Source: a virus. Taken from it: a stretch of 64,000 bases of DNA. The stretch is taken from positions 62,001 through 126,000 of IMG/VR virus record IMGVR_UViG_3300028392_000030. One strand, written 5' to 3'. The notes under the pieces were generated by a model. It did not search any database. It was not told the origin of the DNA and was given only the letters and a program-made list of their open reading frames with translations. Both the position numbers and the translations under genes were made by a program. Shown piece after piece: positions 8,095 to 14,875 of the stretch. Positions within the stretch are counted from its first letter, which is position 1. Each line of letters starts with the position of its first letter.

Positions 8095-8282
8095 AAGTGG
8101 CTAGTGTTATGGCACCCATAGTAAATTCTGATCCGATATCAGGACATAGATATCAAGGGTGGACTCCTTGTATTGAATGGTGTGATACCAACTGCGAAGG
8201 ACCGTGGTTGTTTGTCTCAGAAGGTGTGTTTGAATTCGAGTGGGACTCTGATTATATCATATTTATGTTGAGATGGGTCTAA
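8091..8282 (+). CDS. Hypothetical protein, 63 aa
   Basis: A short gene overlapping the radical SAM stop by four bases (ATGA). The product contains three cysteines (TPCIEWCDTNCEG) and ends in a beta-rich tail. Translational coupling suggests a link to the radical SAM enzyme, either as partner or as a substrate-like peptide; this is inference. It ends 3 nt before the convergent minus-strand gene. Confidence 0.55.
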   Translation: MKVASVMAPIVNSDPISGHRYQGWTPCIEWCDTNCEGPWLFVSEGVFEFEWDSDYIIFMLRWV

Positions 8283-8285
8283 ACA

Positions 8286-9422
8286 TCAGCAGTTAAAAAG
8301 ATAATCAAGTGTGTTGCTATACTGTTTTTCAAATTCAATTTGGCTAAACAATGGTAAATTTTTAGTGCGTATTCTTGTTCCATCACGTAACAACATTATA
8401 TAATTAGAAGATTTTAAAGCTGAGTATTTGGATGCATACCAGGCCAACTGCTGACTCCCTACCTTTTGTTTGTGTATTTGGTAATTTGAATCTTTGTCAT
8501 AACTGTAAATGAAGTCTTTGAGAAACTGTTTATAGGTGTTGTAGTTCTTGGATTTGATTATTGTATCCATGCGGTAGTAGGTGTAGGTTTCAAATTCTTC
8601 TGTGTCAAAAAATCCCACTGCCAATGGTTGATTATCATTCAACACTTTGGCATGACCTGGTGGGTATTTTTGTATTTTACACATGACATAAAACCACCAG
8701 CGGGCCTGTATCACTGTGTCAATAGGCAGTTGGCTAGTAGAAAAATACTGCTCGCAATAGTTGACAAAGTTCAAATTGTTTGTTTTTTTATAAAACAAAT
8801 CTTTCCAAGAATCGTGCAATCCTTTGAAGCCTACTTCATCAAAAAAACTCTGATCTAAACTGGCAGTTATATCATCTGCAACGTCAGCACTGACAAATAG
8901 GCCATCAAATGTTTGATTCATATACACGTCACCACCAAACTCAACCATTTCAATTTGAGAAATCTGCAATAAATCTAAAAAGAATCTAGGGTGTTCTTTC
9001 ACACTGTGGGAACTGTATATTATGCGTATCTGGTCTAAATTTTTACAATATTTCAAAAATCCCACAACCATTGCAGTTGAGTCTATTCCACCGCTCCATA
9101 ACAAATTTAATTTTTTATTATAAGTTGTTAAATCTGTTACACGTAGTTGAAAACATTCATCAAGCTCTACAGACTTGGATTTAGTAGACCATGGCCGATC
9201 AATGTGGAAATTAAACGGCATAGGTACCCGGCAGGTTCGGTCAATTATGTCACCACTGGGTCTAGTGGAAAAACACGAATTCATTTCGACCAAATAGTTG
9301 TATTCGTCAAAACCAGAAATTTTGTATTGATGTTCACCCACTGTGGTAAAGTTGATACCTCGATAGGTCAACAATGGTTTAAAAAATCCAGTCTGAGTTT
9401 GATACAGTAATGATTGACTCAT
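8286..9422 (-). CDS. PP-loop (N-type ATP pyrophosphatase) superfamily protein
   Basis: The 378-residue protein has LNLLWSGGIDSTAMVVGFL, a textbook PP-loop SGGxDS motif preceded by a hydrophobic strand, followed by IRIIYSSHS as the next strand. It shares organisation with the protein at 2453-3604. No amidotransferase domain is present. Its ATG overlaps the stop of the upstream 89-aa gene (ATGA), so both are transcribed from the promoter at 9694-9724. The reaction could be adenylation-dependent amidation or thiolation; the substrate is unknown. Confidence 0.7.
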   Translation of the reverse strand: MSQSLLYQTQTGFFKPLLTYRGINFTTVGEHQYKISGFDEYNYLVEMNSCFSTRPSGDIIDRTCRVPMPFNFHIDRPWSTKSKSVELDECFQLRVTDLTTYNKKLNLLWSGGIDSTAMVVGFLKYCKNLDQIRIIYSSHSVKEHPRFFLDLLQISQIEMVEFGGDVYMNQTFDGLFVSADVADDITASLDQSFFDEVGFKGLHDSWKDLFYKKTNNLNFVNYCEQYFSTSQLPIDTVIQARWWFYVMCKIQKYPPGHAKVLNDNQPLAVGFFDTEEFETYTYYRMDTIIKSKNYNTYKQFLKDFIYSYDKDSNYQIHKQKVGSQQLAWYASKYSALKSSNYIMLLRDGTRIRTKNLPLFSQIEFEKQYSNTLDYLFNC

Positions 9423-9688
9423 GCTGATGTGTTGGTTATGGCAAGAATTTCGTTTGTGATGTTGGCCAATGCATAATCAAAATCAGAAGTAGTATCGGAT
9501 TCAAAATTATCAATTTTGGCAATCAAATCCTGTTCGTATTGACTCAACTGGGTAATCATTCGAATCCTTCGTGCATATCGAACTGGGTCTGCAGTATAGG
9601 CAACTAAATCTTGTAACAGCTCTGTTCGTTTTTCACTAGCTAATGTCAGACTTTGATAAATTAATCGAGTCTTGTAAAAATTGTTCAT
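9419..9688 (-). CDS. Hypothetical helical protein, 89 aa
   Basis: A charged, probably helical protein (MNNFYKTRLIYQSLTLASEK...) without a recognised domain. It is the first gene of a two-gene minus-strand unit with the PP-loop gene. The ATG lies only 7 nt after the TATAAA box, so the transcript is probably leaderless or nearly so. Confidence 0.6.
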   Translation of the reverse strand: MNNFYKTRLIYQSLTLASEKRTELLQDLVAYTADPVRYARRIRMITQLSQYEQDLIAKIDNFESDTTSDFDYALANITNEILAITNTSA

Positions 9689-9693
9689 GCAAC

Positions 9694-9724
9694 TATTTAT
9701 AGACCAGTGCTGTTGACTTGTTAA
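9694..9724 (-). promoter_or_regulatory. Minus-strand promoter (sigma70-like and TATAAATA late-like)
   Basis: On the minus strand TTAACA (9724-9719), a 17-bp spacer and TATAAA (9701-9696) form a sigma70-like promoter. The same -10 region reads TATAAATA (9701-9694), the T4 late-promoter consensus. The -35 hexamer directly abuts the -35 hexamer of the divergent promoter. Confidence 0.7.
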
Positions 9725-9741
9725 AAGTAGAATGCTATAAT
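9713..9741 (+). promoter_or_regulatory. Sigma70-type promoter, predicted leaderless
   Basis: TTGACT (9713-9718), 17-bp spacer, TATAAT (9736-9741). The ATG of the amidinotransferase at 9747 is only 5 nt downstream and no Shine-Dalgarno sequence can fit, so a leaderless mRNA is predicted. Confidence 0.85.
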
Positions 9742-9746
9742 ACGAT

Positions 9747-10748
9747 ATGACTTATTCAGTGTATCAACATTGGGATACTCTCAAAACTTGTGTAGTTGGG
9801 CGAAGCTATCCAGCCGAATTTTACAGTTTTATAAAAAATTCCAAAGCTCGTTCGGTAATGGAACGTATTGCCATAGAAACCGAAGAAGACTATCAACGAC
9901 TAGTCAACTTGTTGCAGGGTTTTGGTGTGGATACCTTCCGAATTTCGTTTGATGGTGATATCGAATCTTACCGCACAGGCGATAGGTATTTGCCTCCGCC
10001 TATGTGTCCTAGAGATTACATGAGTATGGTCGGTGATACATTTTATTTTGAGGAATCTCATTTCCGTCACGAGTATAGACACATACTGGATTGGATAAAA
10101 TTACAAGGCAATTCTATAGTATACAATCAAGGTATCAACGGTGCAGCAACTACCCGTATCGGACAGGACTTGTATTTTGGCACTACTCTTGGTACCACAG
10201 TAGTTAATCATGGCCAATATGCCAAACAGTTTCCAACCTATCGTACTCATGTGATTGACACACAAGGTCATAGCGATGCTACATTCTGTCCGGTTAAGCC
10301 TGGCTTGATTGTGAGCCTATATGATGTGCCCACCTATGCTGACACATTCCCAGACTGGGAGGTTGTGTATTTGCCAGGACAAAGTTGGTCGGCTATTCCT
10401 GAATTCCAAAAATTAAAACAACGGAATCAAGGACGGTGGTGGGTACCAGGTGAAGAGCTCAATGATGACTTTACTGACTATGTGGAAAGTTGGATGAATC
10501 ATTGGGTTGGCTATGTAGAAGAAACTGTGTTCGATGTAAATATGTTAGTGATTGATGAGAAAAATGTTGTGTGTAACAACTATAACCAACAGGTATTTGC
10601 GGCATTTGAACGGCACGGTATTACTCCACACGTGATAAACTTTAGACATAGATACTTTTGGGATGGTGGTTTGCATTGCATTACTTCTGACATTGACCGA
10701 GCCGGCATTTTAAAAGATTATTTTCCAAATAGAAATCTGCATGAGTAA
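9747..10748 (+). CDS. Glycine/inosamine amidinotransferase-like protein
   Basis: The 333-residue protein matches the L-arginine:amine amidinotransferase fold (AGAT, StrB1). It has TQGHSD with catalytic His175 and C-terminal WDGGLHCITSD with nucleophile Cys311, plus PPPMCPRDYM and WEVVYLPG segments typical of the propeller. These enzymes move the amidino group of arginine through a Cys intermediate to an amine, forming a guanidino product. Two paralogues are at 22458 and 27432; all three retain the Cys and the GHxD motif. The acceptor is unknown; the aminotransferase next to the second copy suggests an amino sugar or cyclitol. Confidence 0.85.
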   Translation: MTYSVYQHWDTLKTCVVGRSYPAEFYSFIKNSKARSVMERIAIETEEDYQRLVNLLQGFGVDTFRISFDGDIESYRTGDRYLPPPMCPRDYMSMVGDTFYFEESHFRHEYRHILDWIKLQGNSIVYNQGINGAATTRIGQDLYFGTTLGTTVVNHGQYAKQFPTYRTHVIDTQGHSDATFCPVKPGLIVSLYDVPTYADTFPDWEVVYLPGQSWSAIPEFQKLKQRNQGRWWVPGEELNDDFTDYVESWMNHWVGYVEETVFDVNMLVIDEKNVVCNNYNQQVFAAFERHGITPHVINFRHRYFWDGGLHCITSDIDRAGILKDYFPNRNLHE

Positions 10749-11016
10749 AGACGAATACTACCGTGACCCCGCAGCTCGATTGGACACTATTATTGGAGGC
10801 GACACTCAACACTTCCTCAGACTACAACGAGTCAAGGATGAATACGATGAACTGGCGCATGCCGTACCCATTGGTCAAGGATTCCTGACCTTCTATGATT
10901 ATGTAAAAGAATACTACGGCATCAAATTGACCATGGACGGCGATAATATCAATTTGGATTATGCTGTCGTAGATGAAAAGAAGTATACCGTGTTTGTGCT
11001 AAAATTCAGTCGGTAA
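10741..11016 (+). CDS. Hypothetical protein, 91 aa
   Basis: The start overlaps the amidinotransferase stop by 8 nt. The product is acidic and ends in VDEKKYTVFVLKFSR, similar to the end of the next protein. No domain recognised. Confidence 0.6.
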   Translation: MSKDEYYRDPAARLDTIIGGDTQHFLRLQRVKDEYDELAHAVPIGQGFLTFYDYVKEYYGIKLTMDGDNINLDYAVVDEKKYTVFVLKFSR

Positions 11017-11315
11017 TGAAAACCACAGTTAAAAAAAACTTGATCATATTCCATAGGCCCAGCGAGTGGGCTGAGTTGGCTGAACGTCTCAGGACCGAGT
11101 ATGGCCCAAGTGTGATGATTTCATTTACGTGCAAACGAAAACTGGGATTTACAGTGCGTCATCACAAAGGTTTGGTGCCACACGATGCGGTACAATGGGT
11201 ACAGCTAAAGGAAGAAGGATGGACACATCGTTACCATTATGAAGATCAAGTGCATCTGGATTTTTATAACGAAGCCCAACAGACTTGGTTTGTGCTAAAA
11301 TACTTGAATCTTTAG
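11016..11315 (+). CDS. Hypothetical protein, 99 aa
   Basis: The ATG overlaps the previous TAA by one base. The product is basic at the N-terminus and ends NEAQQTWFVLKYLNL, resembling the preceding protein, so the two may be distant paralogues. No function recognised. Confidence 0.6.
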   Translation: MKTTVKKNLIIFHRPSEWAELAERLRTEYGPSVMISFTCKRKLGFTVRHHKGLVPHDAVQWVQLKEEGWTHRYHYEDQVHLDFYNEAQQTWFVLKYLNL

Positions 11316-11318
11316 CGG

Positions 11319-11347
11319 TTGACCAGAAAATGTCTTTGTTGTATAAT
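11319..11347 (+). promoter_or_regulatory. Sigma70-type promoter for HExxH gene
   Basis: TTGACC (11319-11324), 17-bp spacer, TATAAT (11342-11347). It is very similar to the promoter at 11804-11832 across the spacer (GTCTTTGTTG versus GGCCTTTGTTG). Confidence 0.87.
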
Positions 11348-11372
11348 ATAGACTTAAACACTAAGGAATCTG

Positions 11373-11807
11373 ATGCAGTATCAAATTGAATGTCGTAGTA
11401 AAGCTCGTCAAGTTCTCATTGATTCACTGGTGCGAGTATTAATACCCGAACTCCGACTCACTCGCAGTCGTTTTAATCTATTGATCCGGACCGATCGCGG
11501 CTTGGCCCGACGTGATGGCATGCGTGGTGTTGTTGGACCAGATCCAGACAATCCAATGAGTATCATAATGCTGTTGGATTCTGCATTGGCTAGCGAGTCA
11601 TTGATTGACACGTTATGTCATGAGATGGTACATGTCAAGCAATTTGCCCTGGGCCAAGCACAGGTTAAATACCGTGGCGAAAAACCCACATTCTATTGGC
11701 TGGGGCGCAGAGTCCGAGCAGATTATTGGGACCAACCTTGGGAGCAAGAAGCATGGCGCAGAGAACGAGTGCTGGCCAGCAGAATTTACAAGATTCTTGC
11801 TGGTTGA
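11373..11807 (+). CDS. Small HExxH metallopeptidase-like protein
   Basis: The 144-residue protein has LCHEMVHVKQ (H83-E84-x-x-H87), a zincin zinc-binding motif, and a downstream WEQEAW segment whose Glu could be the third ligand or support it. The size and layout recall SprT-like or other minimal phage metallopeptidases. It has its own promoter and an AAGGA site before the ATG. Its TGA stop is embedded in the -35 box of the next promoter. The target is unknown; proximity to the VWA protein suggests a shared role. Confidence 0.72.
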   Translation: MQYQIECRSKARQVLIDSLVRVLIPELRLTRSRFNLLIRTDRGLARRDGMRGVVGPDPDNPMSIIMLLDSALASESLIDTLCHEMVHVKQFALGQAQVKYRGEKPTFYWLGRRVRADYWDQPWEQEAWRRERVLASRIYKILAG

Positions 11808-11832
11808 CCGGAAAAGGCCTTTGTTGTATAAT
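11804..11832 (+). promoter_or_regulatory. Sigma70-type promoter for VWA gene
   Basis: TTGACC (11804-11809), 17-bp spacer, TATAAT (11827-11832). The leader of about 22 nt contains AAAAGGA before the ATG at 11861. Confidence 0.87.
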
Positions 11833-11860
11833 TGTAGTATAAGTTAATAAAAGGATCACG

Positions 11861-13150
11861 ATGAGCACAGCCACTACAGCAAATAAAAAAGAATCCGACA
11901 AGTTTAAAAACCTGTTGGGTGCAACAGATCCTAAACTGGATCGCGAAGTGCGCGAAATACTGATAACTGCTCGTGTGGGCCTGTTGCTCCGTGCCAGCTT
12001 TTTTGGTAACTTGGCCACCCGTCTTAAATTAGTAAACGCCGACGAATGGTGTCCTACTGCCGCAACAGACGGTCGCAATTTCTATTACAATACCCGTTTT
12101 ATTAAAATGCTCAAGCCCAAAGAGGTTGAGTTCTTGTTTGGACACGAGGTTTTGCATTGTGTTTACGATCACTTTGGACGCAGAGGCGATAGAGACCCGC
12201 AACTGTTCAACATTGCCAATGACTATTGTGTTAACGCAGACTTGAAAAAACACCGTGTTGGCGAGTTTATTACTTCGGTTCCATGCTTGTACGATCCCAA
12301 GTATCAAGACATGAGTTCGGAAGAGATCTACGACATCTTGTATGAGAACGCAGAAAAGATCGACATTGGCAGTTTGATTGACAAAATGCTGGATGAGCAC
12401 TTGGATGGTGAAGGTGATGGTGAAGGGTCTGGCAAAGACGGTGACAAAGAAGGCAACGGCAATGGCCGTCCTAAATACAGTGCAGAAGAAAAACAAAAAA
12501 TCCGTGACGAGATCAAAGAAGCGGTATTAGCGGCCGCGGCTGCAAGTGATGGTGCAGGTAACTTGCCCGCTGGTGTCAAACGCATTATCCAGGACATGAC
12601 TGCACCTAAAATGAATTGGCGTGAGCTTATTCGTATGCAATTAGAGAGCACTATCAAAAGTGACTACACCTGGTTACGAAGCAGTCGTCGAGGCTGGCAC
12701 ATGGATGCTGTTATGCCCGGCATGAAACTGGATCCTATGATTGATATTGCCATCAGTATCGATGCGTCAGGTTCAATGGGCGAGGACATCCTGAAAGATG
12801 TGTTGGGCGAGGTAGCAGGTATTATGGAACAGTTCCCTAACTATCGTATCCATGTGGTATCGTTCGATACTGAAGTGTATAACCCACAACAATTTGACAG
12901 TGAAAACTTAGACGACATTACTGAGTATGAAGTAATGGGCGGCGGTGGCACTGACTTTGATTGTGTGTTTAACTATTTCAAAGCCAACGAAATCGAACCC
13001 AAGCGTCATATTATGTTTACAGATGGATACCCATGTGGTTCGTGGGGTGATGAGCAGTATTGCGATACAGTTTTTATCATGCACGGTACCACAACAATTG
13101 TTCCACCATTTGGTCAGTTTGCTTATTATGAAGAAGAAAAGAGCCACTAA
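11861..13150 (+). CDS. VWA-domain protein with HExxH N-terminal domain (DUF2201-like)
   Basis: The 429-residue protein has an N-terminal zincin-like region with GHEVLHCVYDH (H95, E96, H99) and DYCVN, an acidic Gly/Asp/Glu linker (about 182-202), and a C-terminal VWA domain with a complete MIDAS: DASGS (301-305), GGGTD (T364) and FTDGYP (D388). This arrangement is known as the putative metallopeptidase DUF2201 plus VWA-like pair, which usually works with a MoxR ATPase. The MoxR gene is at 4467-5555. Its stop overlaps the next small ORF by one base. Confidence 0.88.
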   Translation: MSTATTANKKESDKFKNLLGATDPKLDREVREILITARVGLLLRASFFGNLATRLKLVNADEWCPTAATDGRNFYYNTRFIKMLKPKEVEFLFGHEVLHCVYDHFGRRGDRDPQLFNIANDYCVNADLKKHRVGEFITSVPCLYDPKYQDMSSEEIYDILYENAEKIDIGSLIDKMLDEHLDGEGDGEGSGKDGDKEGNGNGRPKYSAEEKQKIRDEIKEAVLAAAAASDGAGNLPAGVKRIIQDMTAPKMNWRELIRMQLESTIKSDYTWLRSSRRGWHMDAVMPGMKLDPMIDIAISIDASGSMGEDILKDVLGEVAGIMEQFPNYRIHVVSFDTEVYNPQQFDSENLDDITEYEVMGGGGTDFDCVFNYFKANEIEPKRHIMFTDGYPCGSWGDEQYCDTVFIMHGTTTIVPPFGQFAYYEEEKSH

Positions 13151-13326
13151 TGCAACAAGAAGTAAACAGTTTCGATCGTATGCTTGTGGTACACGATTTG
13201 ATTAGACAAGGTATTGAAAACTACAGCATACAACCTGGGAACAATTGTGTTTGGGTCACGTATGGTCGTGTCAATTGCTACTATATCATCCGCGAAGGAC
13301 GTATAGTAGAAGTGCAGTTTGACTAA
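13150..13326 (+). CDS. Small hypothetical protein, 58 aa
   Basis: An ATG at 13150 overlaps the last base of the VWA stop (TAATG) and opens a 58-codon frame to TAA at 13324-13326. The product (MQQEVNSFDRMLVVHDLIRQ...) has a helical first half and a beta second half with an NCVWVTYGRVNCYYIIREG segment. The overlap supports translation; function unknown. Confidence 0.6.
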   Translation: MQQEVNSFDRMLVVHDLIRQGIENYSIQPGNNCVWVTYGRVNCYYIIREGRIVEVQFD

Positions 13327-13336
13327 GGAAATTAAA

Positions 13337-13978
13337 ATGACCTGTAAAACTCATCCAGACGCACCACATGGGTTTATGAGAGATGCTTCTCATTCAGCCG
13401 GAGAATATGTGTGCGAGTGTGCATTTTGGGAAGAACCTGTAGATGAAAGCAAATATATGATTACCGTAAAAGAATTTTTTGAAACATTTGGGCACCGCAT
13501 TACCGAAGGCAGCAATTACGGCTGGACCTGTTATGGCCCTGACAGTTACTCATTGAGCTACTGGAATGGCATTCACGGCGCGGGTGGTTTTGCTGGCAGC
13601 GTGGTATTTGATACTCATACACAAACTGTGTATGAGGCGGAAGTGTGCGATTACACCCGTGATCGTGCTTATCGTTTGATCAATCCTGCGTATCTTGAGG
13701 CGCATCGCAAAGAAGCCAAACAACTCAATGTCAACATGAGTCAAGCATGGGACGATGTGAACTTTGTTGATCTAGATGTCAAAGAAGATTGGTTGGAAAA
13801 GGCCCAGGCCATTGTGGCTGGCAAAGATTACGATGATCGTGTTCAGATGCCGTTGGATCTGGACAATGAGTTGCTGTTTGATTTGATGAAACGAGCACAC
13901 GAACAGGACATCACGCTGAATCAAATGATTGAACAGGTTCTTAGAGCCGCAATTGAACAGCATGAGAAAAATGGTTGA
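13337..13978 (+). CDS. Hypothetical protein with ribbon-helix-helix-like C-terminus
   Basis: I start at the ATG at 13337, which has AAGGAAA upstream, rather than at a TTG at 13319. The 213-residue protein has an N-terminal part with His and Cys pairs (CKTHPDAPHG, YVCECAF) and a mixed middle domain. The C-terminal region (MPLDLDNELLFDLMKRAHEQ, then NQMIEQVLRAAIEQ) has the strand-helix-helix spacing of Arc/MetJ-type ribbon-helix-helix proteins. DNA binding is therefore possible but not proven. Confidence 0.6.
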   Translation: MTCKTHPDAPHGFMRDASHSAGEYVCECAFWEEPVDESKYMITVKEFFETFGHRITEGSNYGWTCYGPDSYSLSYWNGIHGAGGFAGSVVFDTHTQTVYEAEVCDYTRDRAYRLINPAYLEAHRKEAKQLNVNMSQAWDDVNFVDLDVKEDWLEKAQAIVAGKDYDDRVQMPLDLDNELLFDLMKRAHEQDITLNQMIEQVLRAAIEQHEKNG

Positions 13979-14090
13979 GTGGTTGGTGATTGTTGGTATG
14001 TTCGTGGCACTGTATATCAACTGGACTGACTTTCCTCGACAGCGACAAATCGTAAGAGGACCGCTGATTAAAATTGAGATTGAAAAATGA
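13971..14090 (+). CDS. Small single-span membrane protein, about 39 aa
   Basis: An ATG at 13971 (or 13962, in the same frame) opens a short ORF overlapping the preceding gene. The product starts with one transmembrane helix (MVEWLVIVGMFVALYINW) followed by a basic tail. Its TGA overlaps the next ATG (ATGA at 14087-14090). The tight overlap on both sides supports it as a real gene. Confidence 0.55.
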   Translation: MVEWLVIVGMFVALYINWTDFPRQRQIVRGPLIKIEIEK

Positions 14091-14272
14091 TCAAAGGCTT
14101 TGAACATGTCGGAACAGATCATCGGTGCAATGTATGTGCTTGTGACTTCACCGAAGACGAAGGTGGAGTCGTAGGTTACTTTGGTATTCTGCCTGTGGCT
14201 TTTTGTCCTACATGTTATAGCAGCATGGTGGATATGGTCTCGCAAGATTTAGACATTGGAGTTAAAGAATGA
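14087..14272 (+). CDS. Small zinc-ribbon-like protein, 61 aa
   Basis: The product has two cysteine pairs, CNVCAC near the N-terminus and CPTC near residue 41, spaced as in a small zinc ribbon. It overlaps both neighbours by four bases (ATGA), so it is part of a translationally coupled string. Function unknown. Confidence 0.6.
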   Translation: MIKGFEHVGTDHRCNVCACDFTEDEGGVVGYFGILPVAFCPTCYSSMVDMVSQDLDIGVKE

Positions 14273-14619
14273 GCGGTTGGAACACAATTGAAAGAATTCG
14301 ACGCATTGAAAAGCAAATCGATGCACTTGGCTTTAAGTTTAGCAAAGGTAACACCGCTTATAGCGATCACAGTACCGTGAGTCTTGTTCCAAAGGACTTA
14401 GAGTCATTGTCCATCTACAGTCGCGATGCTGAACTGTATATTGGCAGTTTGGAACAACTTGAAACATGGTTGCACGGTGTCGAATGGGCTCGCAACTATG
14501 ATCGTATGTTAAAAGTCAGCAATGATAAAAAACGATCCCAGGCTGAACAAAAAGAACGCAATCGCCAATTGATGCAGACCATTAAAACAGGTAAGCGTGT
14601 AGAAGGAACAATACGATGA
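14269..14619 (+). CDS. Hypothetical protein, 116 aa
   Basis: A charged protein (MSGWNTIERIRRIEKQIDAL...) with a helical N-terminus, a mixed middle and a basic helical end. It resembles phage proteins of unknown function and has no recognised catalytic motif. ATGA overlaps on both sides. Confidence 0.6.
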   Translation: MSGWNTIERIRRIEKQIDALGFKFSKGNTAYSDHSTVSLVPKDLESLSIYSRDAELYIGSLEQLETWLHGVEWARNYDRMLKVSNDKKRSQAEQKERNRQLMQTIKTGKRVEGTIR

Positions 14620-14837
14620 ACGAACGAATTAGGCGACTTATGGAACAGGCTGTTACGTCAATTGACGGACAAACTTTTGGTAAGACTCATATACCAGATG
14701 CTTTTACAGAAAAATTCGCTGAGTTGATTGTGCGGGAATGTGCCGCAGAGGCTGACCGGCAAACCATCTACTGTAGAGGTATTCCTTGGGGTCGATGGAT
14801 TCGAGAACATTTTGGAGTTGACTCAAAATTTGAATAA
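14616..14837 (+). CDS. Small protein of the FAxLIVREC family, 73 aa
   Basis: The product contains EKFAELIVREC and ends IREHFGVDSKFE, the same two blocks seen in the 17231-17494 protein (EKFARLIVREC, LKEHFGVEP). These short helical proteins recur in phages; the function is unknown. The -35 box of the next promoter overlaps the 3' end of this gene. Confidence 0.65.
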   Translation: MNERIRRLMEQAVTSIDGQTFGKTHIPDAFTEKFAELIVRECAAEADRQTIYCRGIPWGRWIREHFGVDSKFE

Positions 14838-14846
14838 TGCTATAAT
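14818..14846 (+). promoter_or_regulatory. Sigma70-type promoter for SF2 ATPase gene
   Basis: TTGACT (14818-14823), 17-bp spacer, TATAAT (14841-14846). The leader to the ATG at 14876 is about 23 nt with an AAAGA site. Confidence 0.83.
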
Positions 14847-14875
14847 AACTTATACAAACACAAAGAAAGATTATA

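Noticed and set aside
11665-12657. Several overlapping minus-strand ORFs across the VWA gene
   Set aside because: The VWA protein has complete MIDAS and HExxH motifs and its own promoter, so the opposite frames are shadows.
13772-14245. Minus-strand ORF of 157 codons over three small plus genes
   Set aside because: The three plus genes are linked by ATGA overlaps and have plausible proteins; the antisense frame shows no domain.
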